From the NCBI GenBank assembly GCA_032718475.1, contig JAUCBJ010000199.1, forward strand, positions 1 to 35,499: a stretch of DNA of 35,499 nt, read 5' to 3'. The translations under genes were made by a program, and so were the position numbers. How positions within the stretch are numbered: the first letter of the stretch is position 1; every line of letters begins with the position of its first letter. Of the stretch, positions 11,657 to 21,314 are shown piece by piece. The notes under the pieces are model-generated. The model saw nothing but the letters and a program-made list of their open reading frames with translations. It did no database searches and was not told the DNA's origin. The stretch comes from Nemertoderma westbladi (Eukaryota > Xenacoelomorpha > Nemertodermatida > Nemertodermatidae).

Positions 11657-11898
11657 ATAAAAATAGATTAATGTAAAACACATTAGTTAGAAGTCAGTTA
11701 TACAATTATAAAATTTATTTATTTATTAAATTATCTTTAGGGGTGTAGTAACTTGAGGTAATGTAGGGTCTGGTGCTTAAAAACTACTGTGGTTGCTGAC
11801 GCTTAATCTTAGCCAATCATAAGCTACGGTGGGCCATTCCCTCCAGGCTTCCTCCACAATTGTTTTCTCAATTGTTGAGTTTTGAGATTAAAAGATAG
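11657..11898 (+). other. Probable 3' UTR of the second LINE
   Basis: A non-coding stretch between the RT stop and the AAT repeat. It has the inverted-repeat-rich composition common in LINE 3' UTRs (for example ggtgggccattccctcc). No other gene is visible. Confidence 0.5.
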
Positions 11899-11916
11899 AA
11901 TAATAATAATAATAAT
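11899..11916 (+). repeat. (AAT)6 tail-like microsatellite
   Basis: Six perfect AAT units directly after gattaaaagatag. Read on the plus strand it looks like the simple-repeat tail of the second LINE. It abuts the broken RT start of the minus-strand third LINE. Confidence 0.8.
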
Positions 11917-11924
11917 TTATTTAA

Positions 11925-13528
11925 ACACAATAAATGCTCTAGAACTAGACTGGAAGCATCTGGTGATTTGCCATGCGCTAGAAATTCCAATGCCCATTCA
12001 ACAGTTCTAGGAGAAATAATGGGTGGAATGGTTGTGGTACAGGTTTCTTGTATATTCGCTTTGAGTATGTTGAGCTCATCCTTGAGTTTGAGATCAGGAT
12101 TGCTATTGTTTCTCATCTCTTCCTTAATAACGGGTTGAGCTTTTTCCGAAGCTATTAGCTTATCTTTGCTATTGAAGTAGTTCCAGAATCTCCGCGGGTT
12201 ATTGTGCATTAGCCCAGCTTCCTTTTTGACTTTTGTGGCCAGTGCACTCTTTGCAAGAAAGTTTTTCAAGCGTCTAATTGATCGGCGAGATTCGTTATAT
12301 GCAGGTTTGTATATACTAGACTCATTCTTGTTATCATTGCTCCATAAGTCATATAGTTGACTGCAGGTTCTGATACGGCTCTTTAGTTTCGGAGATGCTC
12401 TGATGCGAAGATTCTTGGTATGTTGTCGAGTTGCAGTTCGTTTAGGTAAGTGATGGGCAGCCGCTTCATAAATGGATTTCTCAATATCTGATGCAAACAA
12501 TGTAACATCTGCAATTGTCCATTGTGATAATTGACTAGGTTGCACATTATAGGTTACTTTCAGTCGTCTAACAACTTCTTCCTGATATTGAGTTAGCATG
12601 ATCGAATTTACCTTTTCCCATGCAATATGTGGTTTGACTCTAAGTGTCCTAGGTTGAGTGGTATGCTTAACTATTGTATGGTTTGTTTTACAATGAGAAT
12701 CTAATAGGCATGACGATGTAGCATGTACAGGTTCATTATCAAGATGGAAATGAGCAACCACTGGTACATGATCTGAATATAGTTGGAAGTCATGCTCAAA
12801 TACTTTCCCTTTTGTTACACAATTGAGCATATGTTGATTGGTGATAATGTGATCTATGTATGAGAAACAATTACCACGAAATGTAATACAAGGTCCGGAA
12901 AATGGAGAGTAGGTATCAATTGCTACCAGCTCAGATTCTTTGAGGTAATTATGAAGTCCTCTTTTGCTTATTTTGAGTTTCCATTTCCTAGGACCTTGTA
13001 GGTTACCTAAGTCTGTGTTGTGTCAGCTAGGATTACGGGTGATGAATCGCTATGTACCTAGAGAATAGTACTAAGCCGCCCAACGTGGTCATTGTAGAGT
13101 GTGGAGTCTTTGGATGTGTCCGGGAAGTAGCAGCATGCCACTACAAGTGGCTGTTGGTATTTACAATAATTAGCACGGATTCCAACTATATCATCCTTAG
13201 AGTCAAACTGAGTTGTGTTGTTGAAAGCTGAAGTCCTATAGAACAATACTACTCTGCTATGTATTATAGTAGATGAGTTATTTATAGTAGTGAAGACACA
13301 ATCAAAGTCGTCATGTAGCCCCAACAGTAATTCCTTAGCTTCAAGCTTGTCTAACCAATGTTCCTATAGCGCGAGGACGTCCAACTGGCTGAGAAGATCT
13401 TTAACAGCATCGCTGCTTGAAGTGAAACCATGACAGTTAAAAGTTCCTAAATGTAAATCCCGTATCGATTCATCACAAGCTTGTAAAGTTATTGTGTTAG
13501 GGGCTACATTATCATTGATGTTAAACAT
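11925..13528 (-). pseudogene. LINE ORF2: APE-type endonuclease and linker, RT lost
   Basis: The Met start at 13526-13528 lies 6 bases after the ORF1 stop. APE/EEP motifs can be followed in order: GTFNCHG (catalytic Asn), then EHW after an in-frame TAG at 13364-13366 where the family has Gln. Next are CCYFP, a NTDLGNLQG loop reached through a frameshift near 13025 (and a TAG at 13058-13060), YIDHI, and SDHVPV with the catalytic His. A long basic linker follows (PRRFWNYF), then the first RT residues (GKSPDASSLVLEHL), where the frame breaks off at the AAT repeat. It belongs to the CR1/L2/Rex-like group by motif style. It is inactive. Confidence 0.8.
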
Positions 13529-14230
13529 ACTGCCTCATATTTGGATGGAATGTCTCGAATGGTAACTCGGATAAATCTGCTTTGTTATATCATCAAATTT
13601 GTTATCTCCAGACCTTCCCGTGGAGTAGTTAATCAATTTGTGACATTCTGTACCAGTTGGCCAGAAGGAATGATTAAGCAGTGTAGTGCAGTTTCCGCGG
13701 TCAATGGTTACTCTCATACATATATTGTTGTTGTCAGACATAACATGAGATATTCTGTGATGTGAACAGGGATACGCCTGTCTTGAAGATAATCCTTGAT
13801 GCAGTGAGTCGAGTATTAACTTTATTTACCTTTCCCTTTACAGTTAGATACGCATAGGGGTAGTCATGTCCTGAGAACTTATTTGGTGGTTGCTTGTAGA
13901 CTGCATGATGATTGGAATGCAAAGAGGATGTTGGCTTCTAATAAGCACATAAATAAATAAATGAAATAAATATAATAACTAAACTAAATAAATAAGCTCG
14001 TAAATGTCTAGGTTCAGATCTTTCATGGAGTTTCTGGGTCTAAGCTCTAGTGTAGAGGATTGTGTTTGTTTCATTAATCCTTTGGCGCCAATAAAAAGAT
14101 TGTCTCTTGTCTGGAGAAGAGTTTTATTTGATTCTGCTGATAGTCGTTTTAAGGCATTCTTTTTGTTTGCTGATAAAATATTGTTGATGTCGATTGTTAG
14201 TTTTGGGAAATTTACTTGGCTTGATGCAGG

Positions 14231-15580
14231 TTATCTTTCATTACTGTTTCCTAACGTAGAAACGGAGCACTGACCAAAAACACGGCATTCGCATTGCGAC
14301 AAGGATTTGCAGGTTGAACAGGGATACTGGGATGTTAACAGTTCTTTGTGATCAGGAAGTTTGTAGCACTTTACGTTATCTATGCTGTTTCGCACCCATT
14401 TTCTCGCTTCTTTACTGTCGTGAATCACAGGTGATATGGTTGATTCTCCTCTGACAATTGCAATAGCATATGCTCATAGAAAGATACCACAATCATGGCT
14501 ATTCTTTTGAATAGTGAACTTATGAGGAGAGGTAGTAGTTTTCCATTTTGTATTTGTAGAAGGAACTCCACAGAACCTATCAATTTCGTTAAGAATGTGA
14601 GCGATTTCTTCTGTGACATTGGATGGGTAGATATGACCCGGTGAACATACCCTATATATGAGCATCCTGTTTAGGTTAGCAACGTGTAATACAAAATGCG
14701 AGCCTTTTCCATTCTTTACCACACATTCTGGAAAAAATATAAATGAATCTTTTTGATATACACTGTTGTTCTTCATGTTGATATACCGCTTTGCCACATA
14801 CTGAACTGCAGTGAGCTTGTCAAACTTATTTCTATGAACCTTCTGTGTGAATTGACTGAGTACAGCTGCAGAGTCATAATTTAGAGAGATAATGCCAAGA
14901 AATCCATATATTACTGAGTCAGAAATCCAGCGTTTTCCACTTAAAGTGTCCACATCCGAGGGCATTGGGAGAACTAAACCTGGTGTCGTTTTATCAAGTC
15001 GTATTGATTCAATATATGCTTTAATTTATGTGTCCATCTCAGAGGGGTTCTTTGGTAGGTTGTCTTGGCTGCCTCTGTCGGGAAACACTTCGAATAAATC
15101 AGGATCATTATTGTTGATATCCATGTCCCATTTCCCTTTAGTGTTGGTTGATTGTAGGCCTATAGTTGAATTTTGAGGTATTTTTGAATGGTCATTTATA
15201 ATGTAGTTACTTGTCGGCAGTCAGGGTTCAAACATCTGAGCGTCTACAGACAGATTGGATGATGCAGCATTTGATGGTTGCTGCAGTTGGATTTCTTGGT
15301 CACTGTCACCGGCAATTGATCGAACTGCCCAATTTCCATCCTCCATTTCATCCTCCACTACCACGATCTCATAATGAGGTTTTGGTTCAGTTGGGACCTT
15401 GGTAGTATCCGTATCTGCGTGAGGTGGATTTGAAGATGGTTCAACTGCAGTTGGAGATGAAACTCGACTTAAAAGGTACTCAGATTCCAGGACACCAATG
15501 CCCAGCTGAGCCAGGAGATCATGGGCTGTATGGATGCCCAGGCCTCCCACCAGACTCAGGTTAGCAGACACTCCTTCCAC
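14231..15580 (-). pseudogene. Ulp1/C48 peptidase-like core of the above
   Basis: A single frame runs for about 450 codons, with stops only at about 15221, 15028, 14474 and 14231. The core block resembles SUMO-protease-like peptidases of mobile elements: Trp in RWISD, FFPECV, the His strand HFVLHV, a Trp-containing strand (TKWKTTTSP) and the DCG box. A Cys-rich segment follows the core (CSTCKSLSQCEC, about 14290). The 14474 stop replaces the residue just after the DCGIFL strand. Catalysis is inferred from the family; this copy is dead. Confidence 0.65.
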
Positions 15581-15904
15581 ACGTTTATTAATTGCTCATT
15601 CACATTCAGGTTATTACAAAATATCCAGGATCATTACAAAAAGATGAGTTCGCCTGCTTTGTATAATTGCTATCCTTCTTTGTAAAATATTCAGATATCT
15701 TTGTCTTGCGAGTAGACTTAATATTAATAGTATTATTATTCACATTCTTCTGATTAATGGGCAAAAACTGAGGATTCAAAAGTCTGTTGGATCTGGGGTT
15801 TGTCTCAACGTTGGGCGGACTTGGAGGAACCGGAAGTGAAAGTCCATTGTTGTTCACCATGTCATTGGACGAGGATGTACTCAGAGCAACTGGAAATCCG
15901 TCGG

Positions 15905-16395
15905 AGTTCACATGGTTTTGGGCGAACGCGGAGCAGCTGGAAGTCCGTCAGAGTTCAACACAGCGTTGGGCAAACTCGGAGCAGCTGGAAGTCTGTTGGA
16001 GTTCAACATGGCGTTGGGCGAATTCGGAGCAGCTGGAAGTCTGTCGGAGCTCAACAAGGCATTGGGCGAACTCGGAGCAGCTGGAAGTCTGTCGGAGTTC
16101 AACACGGCGTTGGACGAACTCTGAGCAGCTGGAAGTTCGTCGGAGTTCAACACGGCGTTGGGTGAACACGGGGCAGCTGGAAGTCCGTCGGAGTTCAACA
16201 CGGCGTTGGGCGAACTCAGAGCAGCTGGGAGTCCGTCGGAGTTGGAGTTCAACACGGCGTTGGGCGAACTCGGAGCAGCTGGGTGTCCGTCGGAGTTCAA
16301 CACGGCGATGGGCGAACTCGGAGCAGCTGGGAGTCCGTTGAAATTCGACACGGCGTTGGGCGTACTCGGAGCAGCTGGAAGTCAGGTTGGAAGTC
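15905..16395. repeat. 48-bp coding minisatellite, about 10 copies
   Basis: A 48-bp unit is repeated about ten times; on the minus strand it encodes the 16-residue unit SDGLPAAPSSPNAVLN and variants. One copy near 16235 carries a 6-base insertion. Since 48 is a multiple of three, several frames on both strands stay open. The minus frame is preferred because it joins an upstream ATG reading and the downstream protease frame. Confidence 0.9.
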
Positions 16396-16606
16396 CGTCT
16401 GAGCTGGGGTAGGGCTCAGCATGATCATGCGTATCGGTGCACGATTGAGCGGATGAAGTGCCTAAGTCCCGACGGAGGTCCTCTGGAAATATCGCTTTTC
16501 CCTTTAAATCTAAAAGGCGCATAGCACGCTTGAGTTTTTCTGGACAAGATCCCGTAGTGATTTAATCGTTCTTGTCAAGGTACCGTTTCAGTGTCTCCGT
16601 GTTCAT

Positions 16607-17158
16607 TTTACGGAGACGAGATTAATCCATATCCAGAAATACGTGGACGCCAGCACTCAGCTATACGCCCGTTCTGTCGATCCGAGGGATCGCTTGTTGA
16701 GGTCTCAAACGTGGTTGTAGGCTACGAACCCGGCCTCCAGCGAGTATTCTCTGCCAGAAACCTTCGCGCACGTATTACAGTTGACAGTAAGTACAGCAAA
16801 TAAAATAAAATAAAATAAAATCGGAGATAAAATTAAGTAAAAACACCAGTACTGCGACCGTTACGGTACAGCAGTACGGCAGTAAGGCTTATAGTTAGGT
16901 GTATAGAAACACGTGACCCTTATTTCATACAATGATGATGAATAATGATGATATTGTAGTAATTTATATATTAATTTGGTTAACATTGAATACAGGTCCT
17001 ACTTTAGGCTTAGTCAATTTATTATCTGATGATACAAACATGAATGAATTATTTAAAAATGGTCTCAAAAAACTTGACTAGATACAATTTGTCCTGTAAC
17101 CATCTTTAACTTTTGTTTATTGCTTTGGTGCACCCAGATTAATTTTAACACTTTAACT
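16607..17158. other. No gene recognised; AAATA microsatellite
   Basis: Probably 5' flank or 5' UTR of the third LINE on the minus strand (16607-16800), then AT-rich DNA. An (AAATA)n microsatellite lies at 16798-16820. A plus-strand open frame at 16591-16803 overlaps the LINE start and shows no motif. Confidence 0.4.
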
Positions 17159-17272
17159 GGGGGGGAAGTGTCAGGGGGGAAGTGTCCGGGGGGGAAGTGT
17201 CCGGGGGGAAGTGTCCTACTTGGGCGGGAGGGAAGTGTCCGGGGGGGAACTGTCCGGGGGGGAAGTGTCATA
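17159..17272. repeat. G-rich minisatellite, unit gggggggaagtgtcc
   Basis: Seven or so copies of a 14-15-base unit with varying G-run length, one copy interrupted by ctacttgggcggga. No coding role is supported. Confidence 0.9.
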
Positions 17273-17961
17273 GATCCAAATAAATAAATACGCACGAAAA
17301 AGCGATGGTTACCTAATAGTAGAAAAACAATATTTAATAATAAATATAATAACGAAACAAAATATTGTTAAAGATCAAGCCCAAACATATTACTTCTGTA
17401 CATTTTACTATTGGATATTGCCTTTGACGCGTCCGCGTGTGTTGGGGCTCCCATAGACTTCAATGCTTTATATAATTTTGACGCGTCCGCAAAATATGTC
17501 CGAGACCTGAATTATTGTCAAAATCTGCTTGCGGATTTTTCTCCCCGGTCAAAATATGCCGGGGGGGGGGGGGGGGCATTTTCGCCTGTCACAACGGATC
17601 CACTTACACTGTCTGTCTGGTCCTTTCTTATGCGGCAGATCAGTAGCAATTCTGGCCTTTGACAAATTTACTAATGCTCTATATCCTTTCTAATAAACAA
17701 CGATTGGTTAAACATTGTTTAGATAATTATTTTTTCATCGCAAATAAGTAAGTATAAGGAAAAAAAATTACTAATTCTTCCAAGAATGGGGATAAAAAAC
17801 AATTTATTTAATCAATGGTCAAATTGAATCTTCAGTATAATATTATTATTATTTACTCTTTATCAGTAATATCTTTATCCTTAATTTATATCTGTAATTT
17901 GTAATAAACCCATCATATTGTGTTATAGTTAGAACTGTTATAAAATATTAAATTCACTCAC
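17273..17961. other. No gene recognised; probable intron and repeats
   Basis: Holds a 13-base direct repeat ttgacgcgtccgc (about 17423 and 17479) and a 16-G run at 17561-17576. If the crystallin-like exon is real, this is the start of its first intron (donor at 17956-17961, minus strand). No second Greek-key exon could be found here. Confidence 0.4.
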
Positions 17962-18194
17962 ATCCCACAAATAACTCTGACAGAAGATGTTTTGTCATTC
18001 ATCCCGTCTGCAGTTAACTGAGTAGAGTCCGTTGTCGTTGTGTAGGTTTTATAAGCTCCGACGTTTCCCTGGTTGTTATCATCAAACAACCAGATCTCCG
18101 GTGTACATCCTAGCAACTCCTGTCCGCTGACCAGAACAGTCGACCACAGAGTGATCGACCAGGTCACACCAAGAAAAGAGCAACCTAATAGCAT
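17962..18194 (-). CDS. First coding exon of a secreted beta/gamma-crystallin-like protein (host gene)
   Basis: The exon starts with a genuine ATG at 18192-18194. The first 22-24 residues form a hydrophobic signal peptide (MLLGCSFLGVTWSITLWSTV). The remainder fits one Greek-key motif: a strand PEIWLFDDNNQG, aromatic residues in AYKTYTTTT, and GMNDKTSSVRVICG. In the last segment NDKTSS matches the calcium-binding (N/D)(N/D)xx(S/T)S signature of beta/gamma-crystallins. The open frame ends in GTGAGT, a strong splice donor, so the 233-base coding part should continue in exons to the left. Two Cys (CTPE, VIC) suggest an extracellular disulphide. It is the only host-like coding piece in the window. 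Substrate or partner cannot be told. Confidence 0.55.
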
Positions 18195-18679
18195 TGTACA
18201 CTCCCTGTTCTACGAGTTACAGTACTTTAATTGAATAAAAGTTGTTATACGTATATTATAATAATTATATTGGGATAGTTAAATTATAATGAAGAGGAAC
18301 TTATCTTGTTGGTTTTATGTCAGAGCTGCATTCATTCATATTAAGTAACGTTACGTAACGCCCAGCAAATATAATTAGGCTGTAGCAACCTCCATCTTCC
18401 TGAAATTCCATGCTATACAACGAATAATGCTGACGTTAATTAGAAAATCAATAGTCGAAATAGTCGAAATTTTGAGTTAAGAGTGGATCTCATGCTGTGA
18501 GATGACGCAGAACAGATGTCCCTAGAATTTTATCATTGATCTATGCAAGCAAGGCTCTTACATACATGGCAATGGGACTCACTTACATATTGTACTGTAC
18601 ATTGCAGCTACAGGTAAACTATGAGCTTGCAACACAATAGTAATAGAAAACCCTAATATATTGTTAAATTATATTGCGC
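18195..18679. other. Upstream flank of the crystallin-like exon, nothing else seen
   Basis: AT-rich DNA with no open frame of note. The promoter and 5' UTR of the crystallin-like gene would lie here; no convincing TATA or initiator could be picked. Confidence 0.35.
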
Positions 18680-18683
18680 TTAA

Positions 18684-18716
18684 CCCTATTAGTACCGGGC
18701 TATAAAATGTTGTACA

Positions 18717-18747
<31 letters not shown>

Positions 18748-19053
18748 CATATTGAACCCCCCCCCCCCCCCCCCCCCCTCTAAAATCTACAAATATTTAC
18801 GAAAACGTCTGATTTTTTGTTTGTACGTAGCTATCACTTGTCTGGATCCGACCGAAAAAAAAAAATTTCGAAAAAATGTACTGGGGTGGTTATATTGCAG
18901 CACCAAAATTACAAGTAGTGCACAATTTTCACAAAATTTGAAAGTTACATTTTCGGCTAATTATTTTTCAGTACAGGTTTTCTGGGGTGTAAAATACATT
19001 GGAAAATATTTAAAATGATATGATTACTATAAATGGCTGTTTAGTCCTCTGCC
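18684..19053. mobile_element. TTAA element copy B, left-end fragment
   Basis: TTAA at 18680-18683 is followed by CCCTATTAGTACCGGG. The next 350 or so bases match the left end of copy A (4821-5180) almost base for base, apart from the homopolymers: 25 G at 18723-18747 and 22 C at 18757-18778 around catattgaa. Similarity stops at about 19053, after gtttagtcctct, so the 162-bp array and right end are missing. A frame of 114 codons through the G/C runs is an artefact of the repeats. Confidence 0.85.
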
Positions 19054-19299
19054 CGTCCTGAGTAACCAGCAGTAGTATATATTAGTAGCCCCTCACGCCG
19101 TGGTCACCCATAGCCCAGCATTACCGTCCAATTTTAGTACTCCATCCAATCAGAAGCCACCATTTCATCCATTAGCAGTAGTCGTTATTATTTCAACCAA
19201 TCAGATATCAGCATTTCATTCGTAACCATGGCAACTTCTCAAGTTCCCGCATCTTCCGCTAGAGGCGTTATTAGTCACCCAACGCTAGTACTCCGTCCA
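19054..19299. other. No gene recognised
   Basis: A unique-looking stretch with several ATTAG/CCAAT words. It contains no open frame or RNA gene that I can support. Confidence 0.35.
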
Positions 19300-19567
19300 T
19301 TCACCAACCTTTATTTTACAGGTGTTCGGGTGTCTACACTTAGCATCAGGTAACGTCTACTATTTTTCAAATCGCTATTTTTCAGCAACCAGTATTTTCA
19401 TATTCACCAACCTTTATTTTACAGGCGCTACGAGTGTCTACAGGTAACTTCTACTATTTTTCATTTTCGCTATTTTTCACCAACCAGTATTTTTCATATT
19501 CACCAACTTTTATTTTACAGACGCTAGGGGTGTCTACAGGTAACTTCTACTATTTTTCACCAGTAAC
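19300..19567. repeat. Three tandem copies of a 96-103-bp unit
   Basis: The landmark ttcaccaacctttattttac recurs at about 19300, 19403 and 19499. Each copy contains a tattttacag / 19-28-base / gtaac arrangement that resembles a micro-exon between splice sites. The array directly adjoins the left arm of the large palindrome and could be part of that element. Confidence 0.8.
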
Positions 19568-20242
19568 TAAATTTAATTTTGCAATTTTTCAGATAACAAA
19601 ATATTCAACCGGATTCGAACTCGGGACTGTTATAACTCCTCACAATTCACCACTCACTCTCCCATCCAACCTCGAGAGAAAAAGGCGATAAATATCCGAG
19701 TTATAGCTGTTGAATGCCAAGTAATAACTATTCAATATCGATTTATTCATCATAACTGGTCGCAGATGTTTACAAATAGCTTGTGGTAGTATCAATTATA
19801 AATTATTGTTTATTGAATTCTATACTATAGCATATGTCACCAACGAGATCCAATTATTAACTAATGATTTCGATAGCATAAAATGCATATTAATTAATAC
19901 GAAATACATCTAACTAATAATAATAATCTACTTGTTCTACATACATTATCAGTACAATATTGACAGGTTAATTACGTTTGAATATAAGATGGAATGATAA
20001 TTAATGTTTAGATGTAGGGTATTGTTTGTTGTGAGTATGTAGACTACAAAAAAAAAAAAAATTCATTGCGCGCGCAATGAATTTTTTTTTTGGCTTATGA
20101 AATTTCTTCAGTAAATGCGAGACTGCTGTAATCATCTACTTTTTTTTTAGTAAAAAATAATAAACTTACAGTATATATGTTGAAAACCAAACATCACGCT
20201 ACAGAAAAAATATTAACTTAAAATTTTTCACAAACTTATTAA
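19568..20242. repeat. Left arm of large palindrome (foldback-like element)
   Basis: This arm is the reverse complement of 24217-25115 over nearly its whole length, at high identity. It starts with taaatttaattttgc and ends at the TTAA of the palindrome centre. Near 20048-20100 it carries a short A-run/T-run palindrome where the right arm has about 270 extra bases. No protein is encoded. Confidence 0.9.
20052..20091. repeat. Perfect 40-bp palindrome
   Basis: The core attcattgcgc and its mirror are flanked by matched A9 and T9 runs; every base pairs. It is present only in the left arm of the large palindrome. Confidence 0.95.
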
Positions 20243-20794
20243 CTGAAAACAGTATTTAGCATATATCCAACGTTTAATTTTACATTTTTTTTTTAGTCAA
20301 AGGTAGATTCACTGACATTGTTCTAGAACTTAATAGAAATCTGAGCTAGACATTGAAGCACTATCTTAAGGTAGGTGTGACAATGTGTGAAATATATTTC
20401 ATGTATTATGATCAAGTGAGATATTGTTATGATTATAAAAGCTAGTATGTTTGTTTAGTTAATAAAATAATAATAAGGTTATGAAGTCATATTATAAGAT
20501 TATAAGGTCATTCCATAATCGATACACAAATAGTATGTTACAACTGGAAATACAAGTGTTAACTACATTTGTCCTGGAAAATAAATAATCGACACACAGG
20601 AAGATGTTCTATTTACGCCACCTAGAGAAATGAATAATTTGGCGATTATCAAAGATGAAATACACTCTGCTCCCGCTGGGCGGCTTTATCCTGAATAAAT
20701 TTAGAAATGCCTTCAAAGGGAACAGGAATCTACCTTTGACTAAAAAACAAAATGTTAAATTTAATGTTGTCTATATGCTAGATACTGTTTTCAG
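20243..20794. mobile_element. 552-bp TTAA MITE
   Basis: The element begins CTGAAAACAGTAT and ends ATACTGTTTTCAG. Terminal inverted repeats of about 68 bp (20243-20310 and 20726-20794) match at most positions. It is flanked by TTAA at 20239-20242 and 20795-20798. No coding capacity. Its ends differ from the CCCTTCTG ends of the neighbouring piggyBac, so it belongs to another TTAA-using family. Confidence 0.85.
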
Positions 20795-20798
20795 TTAA

Positions 20799-20813
20799 CC
20801 CTTCTGTGTCCCT
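20799..20813 (+). repeat. piggyBac left TIR
   Basis: CCCTTCTGTGTCCCT, a perfect inverse of 24202-24216, directly after TTAA. Confidence 0.95.
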
Positions 20814-20839
20814 CAAAATAACATACACATTAGTCCCTT

Positions 20840-20857
20840 GGGGTCATATGTGACCCC
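20840..20857. promoter_or_regulatory. piggyBac subterminal inverted motif, left
   Basis: GGGGTCATATGTGACCCC, a near-perfect dyad 27 bases inside the left TIR. The same form recurs twice near the right end, so it is probably a transposase-binding site (inference). Confidence 0.6.
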
Positions 20858-21314
20858 ATGTACGAAATGTATGTGTAAGAGCACAAACACCAAACGCCAG
20901 AGTGAGTCATTTGTTCAGGCAAGAACCAGGACCATGATTTACACCGAATTACATGAAAATAGGACAACATGCCATCTATGTGTGTCCGTCTGTCTGTCCA
21001 TTTGTAAATTTTGTAAACAACATAATAAAGATATATTATTGTTAGTAGTTATAATTAGTATAATTTTTAACATTTTTTTGGAAAAAATGTAGAAAATCAA
21101 TAAGACTGTCTTTTTTATGAAAGATTTCGAGGGATACTAATGCATGTCTGTCTAGACATAGTATTGTCTGTCCGTCTGTCCCACTCAGTATTTGGTAAAC
21201 AGCATAATAAATGAGCATTTCATATGTAAATAATTACAATCAGTATACAATTTCTGAAATTGTTTAGGAGACATAGACATTTACATGCAAAACTAATATA
21301 CTTAATTTACGAAA

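Larger units (their letters stand above)
13535..16606 (-). pseudogene. Probable LINE ORF1 with Ulp1/C48-type cysteine protease domain
   Basis: Starting at an ATG at 16604-16606, the minus strand encodes a short charged N-terminus (EKLKRAMRLLDLKGKAIFP), about ten 16-residue repeats, and a linker. A Ulp1-like peptidase region follows (about 14965-14380): RWISDSVIYGF, SHFVLHV with the His, and NSHDCGIF with the catalytic Cys. After it come a helical stretch and a C-terminal module (13535-13740) with the GNCTTLLNHSFWPTG pattern of LINE ORF1 C-termini. Stops fall at about 15221, 15028, 14474 (TGA right after GIFL) and 14231, with frameshifts near 15911, 15590 and 13740. The acidic residue of the protease triad is not obvious. 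The tight spacing to ORF2 supports one element. The alternative is a Ulp1-bearing DNA transposon remnant abutting a LINE at the AT-rich joint near 13930-13990. Confidence 0.6.

Noticed and set aside
15787-16351. Plus-strand open frame of 184 codons and other frames across the 48-bp repeats
   Set aside because: The unit is a multiple of three, so several frames stay open by chance; only the minus frame connects to a plausible start and to the protease frame.
17411-17662. 83-codon plus-strand ORF with a poly-Gly run
   Set aside because: The Gly run comes from the G16 homopolymer and the frame includes a 13-base direct repeat; nothing supports translation.
18674-19018. 114-codon ORF with poly-Gly and poly-Pro
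   Set aside because: It is produced by the G25 and C22 runs of TTAA element copy B and depends on their exact length.
19600-19680. tRNA-like B box (ttcgaatcc) in both palindrome arms
   Set aside because: The T-stem does not pair and no convincing A box or cloverleaf could be drawn; at most a very old tRNA-derived piece.
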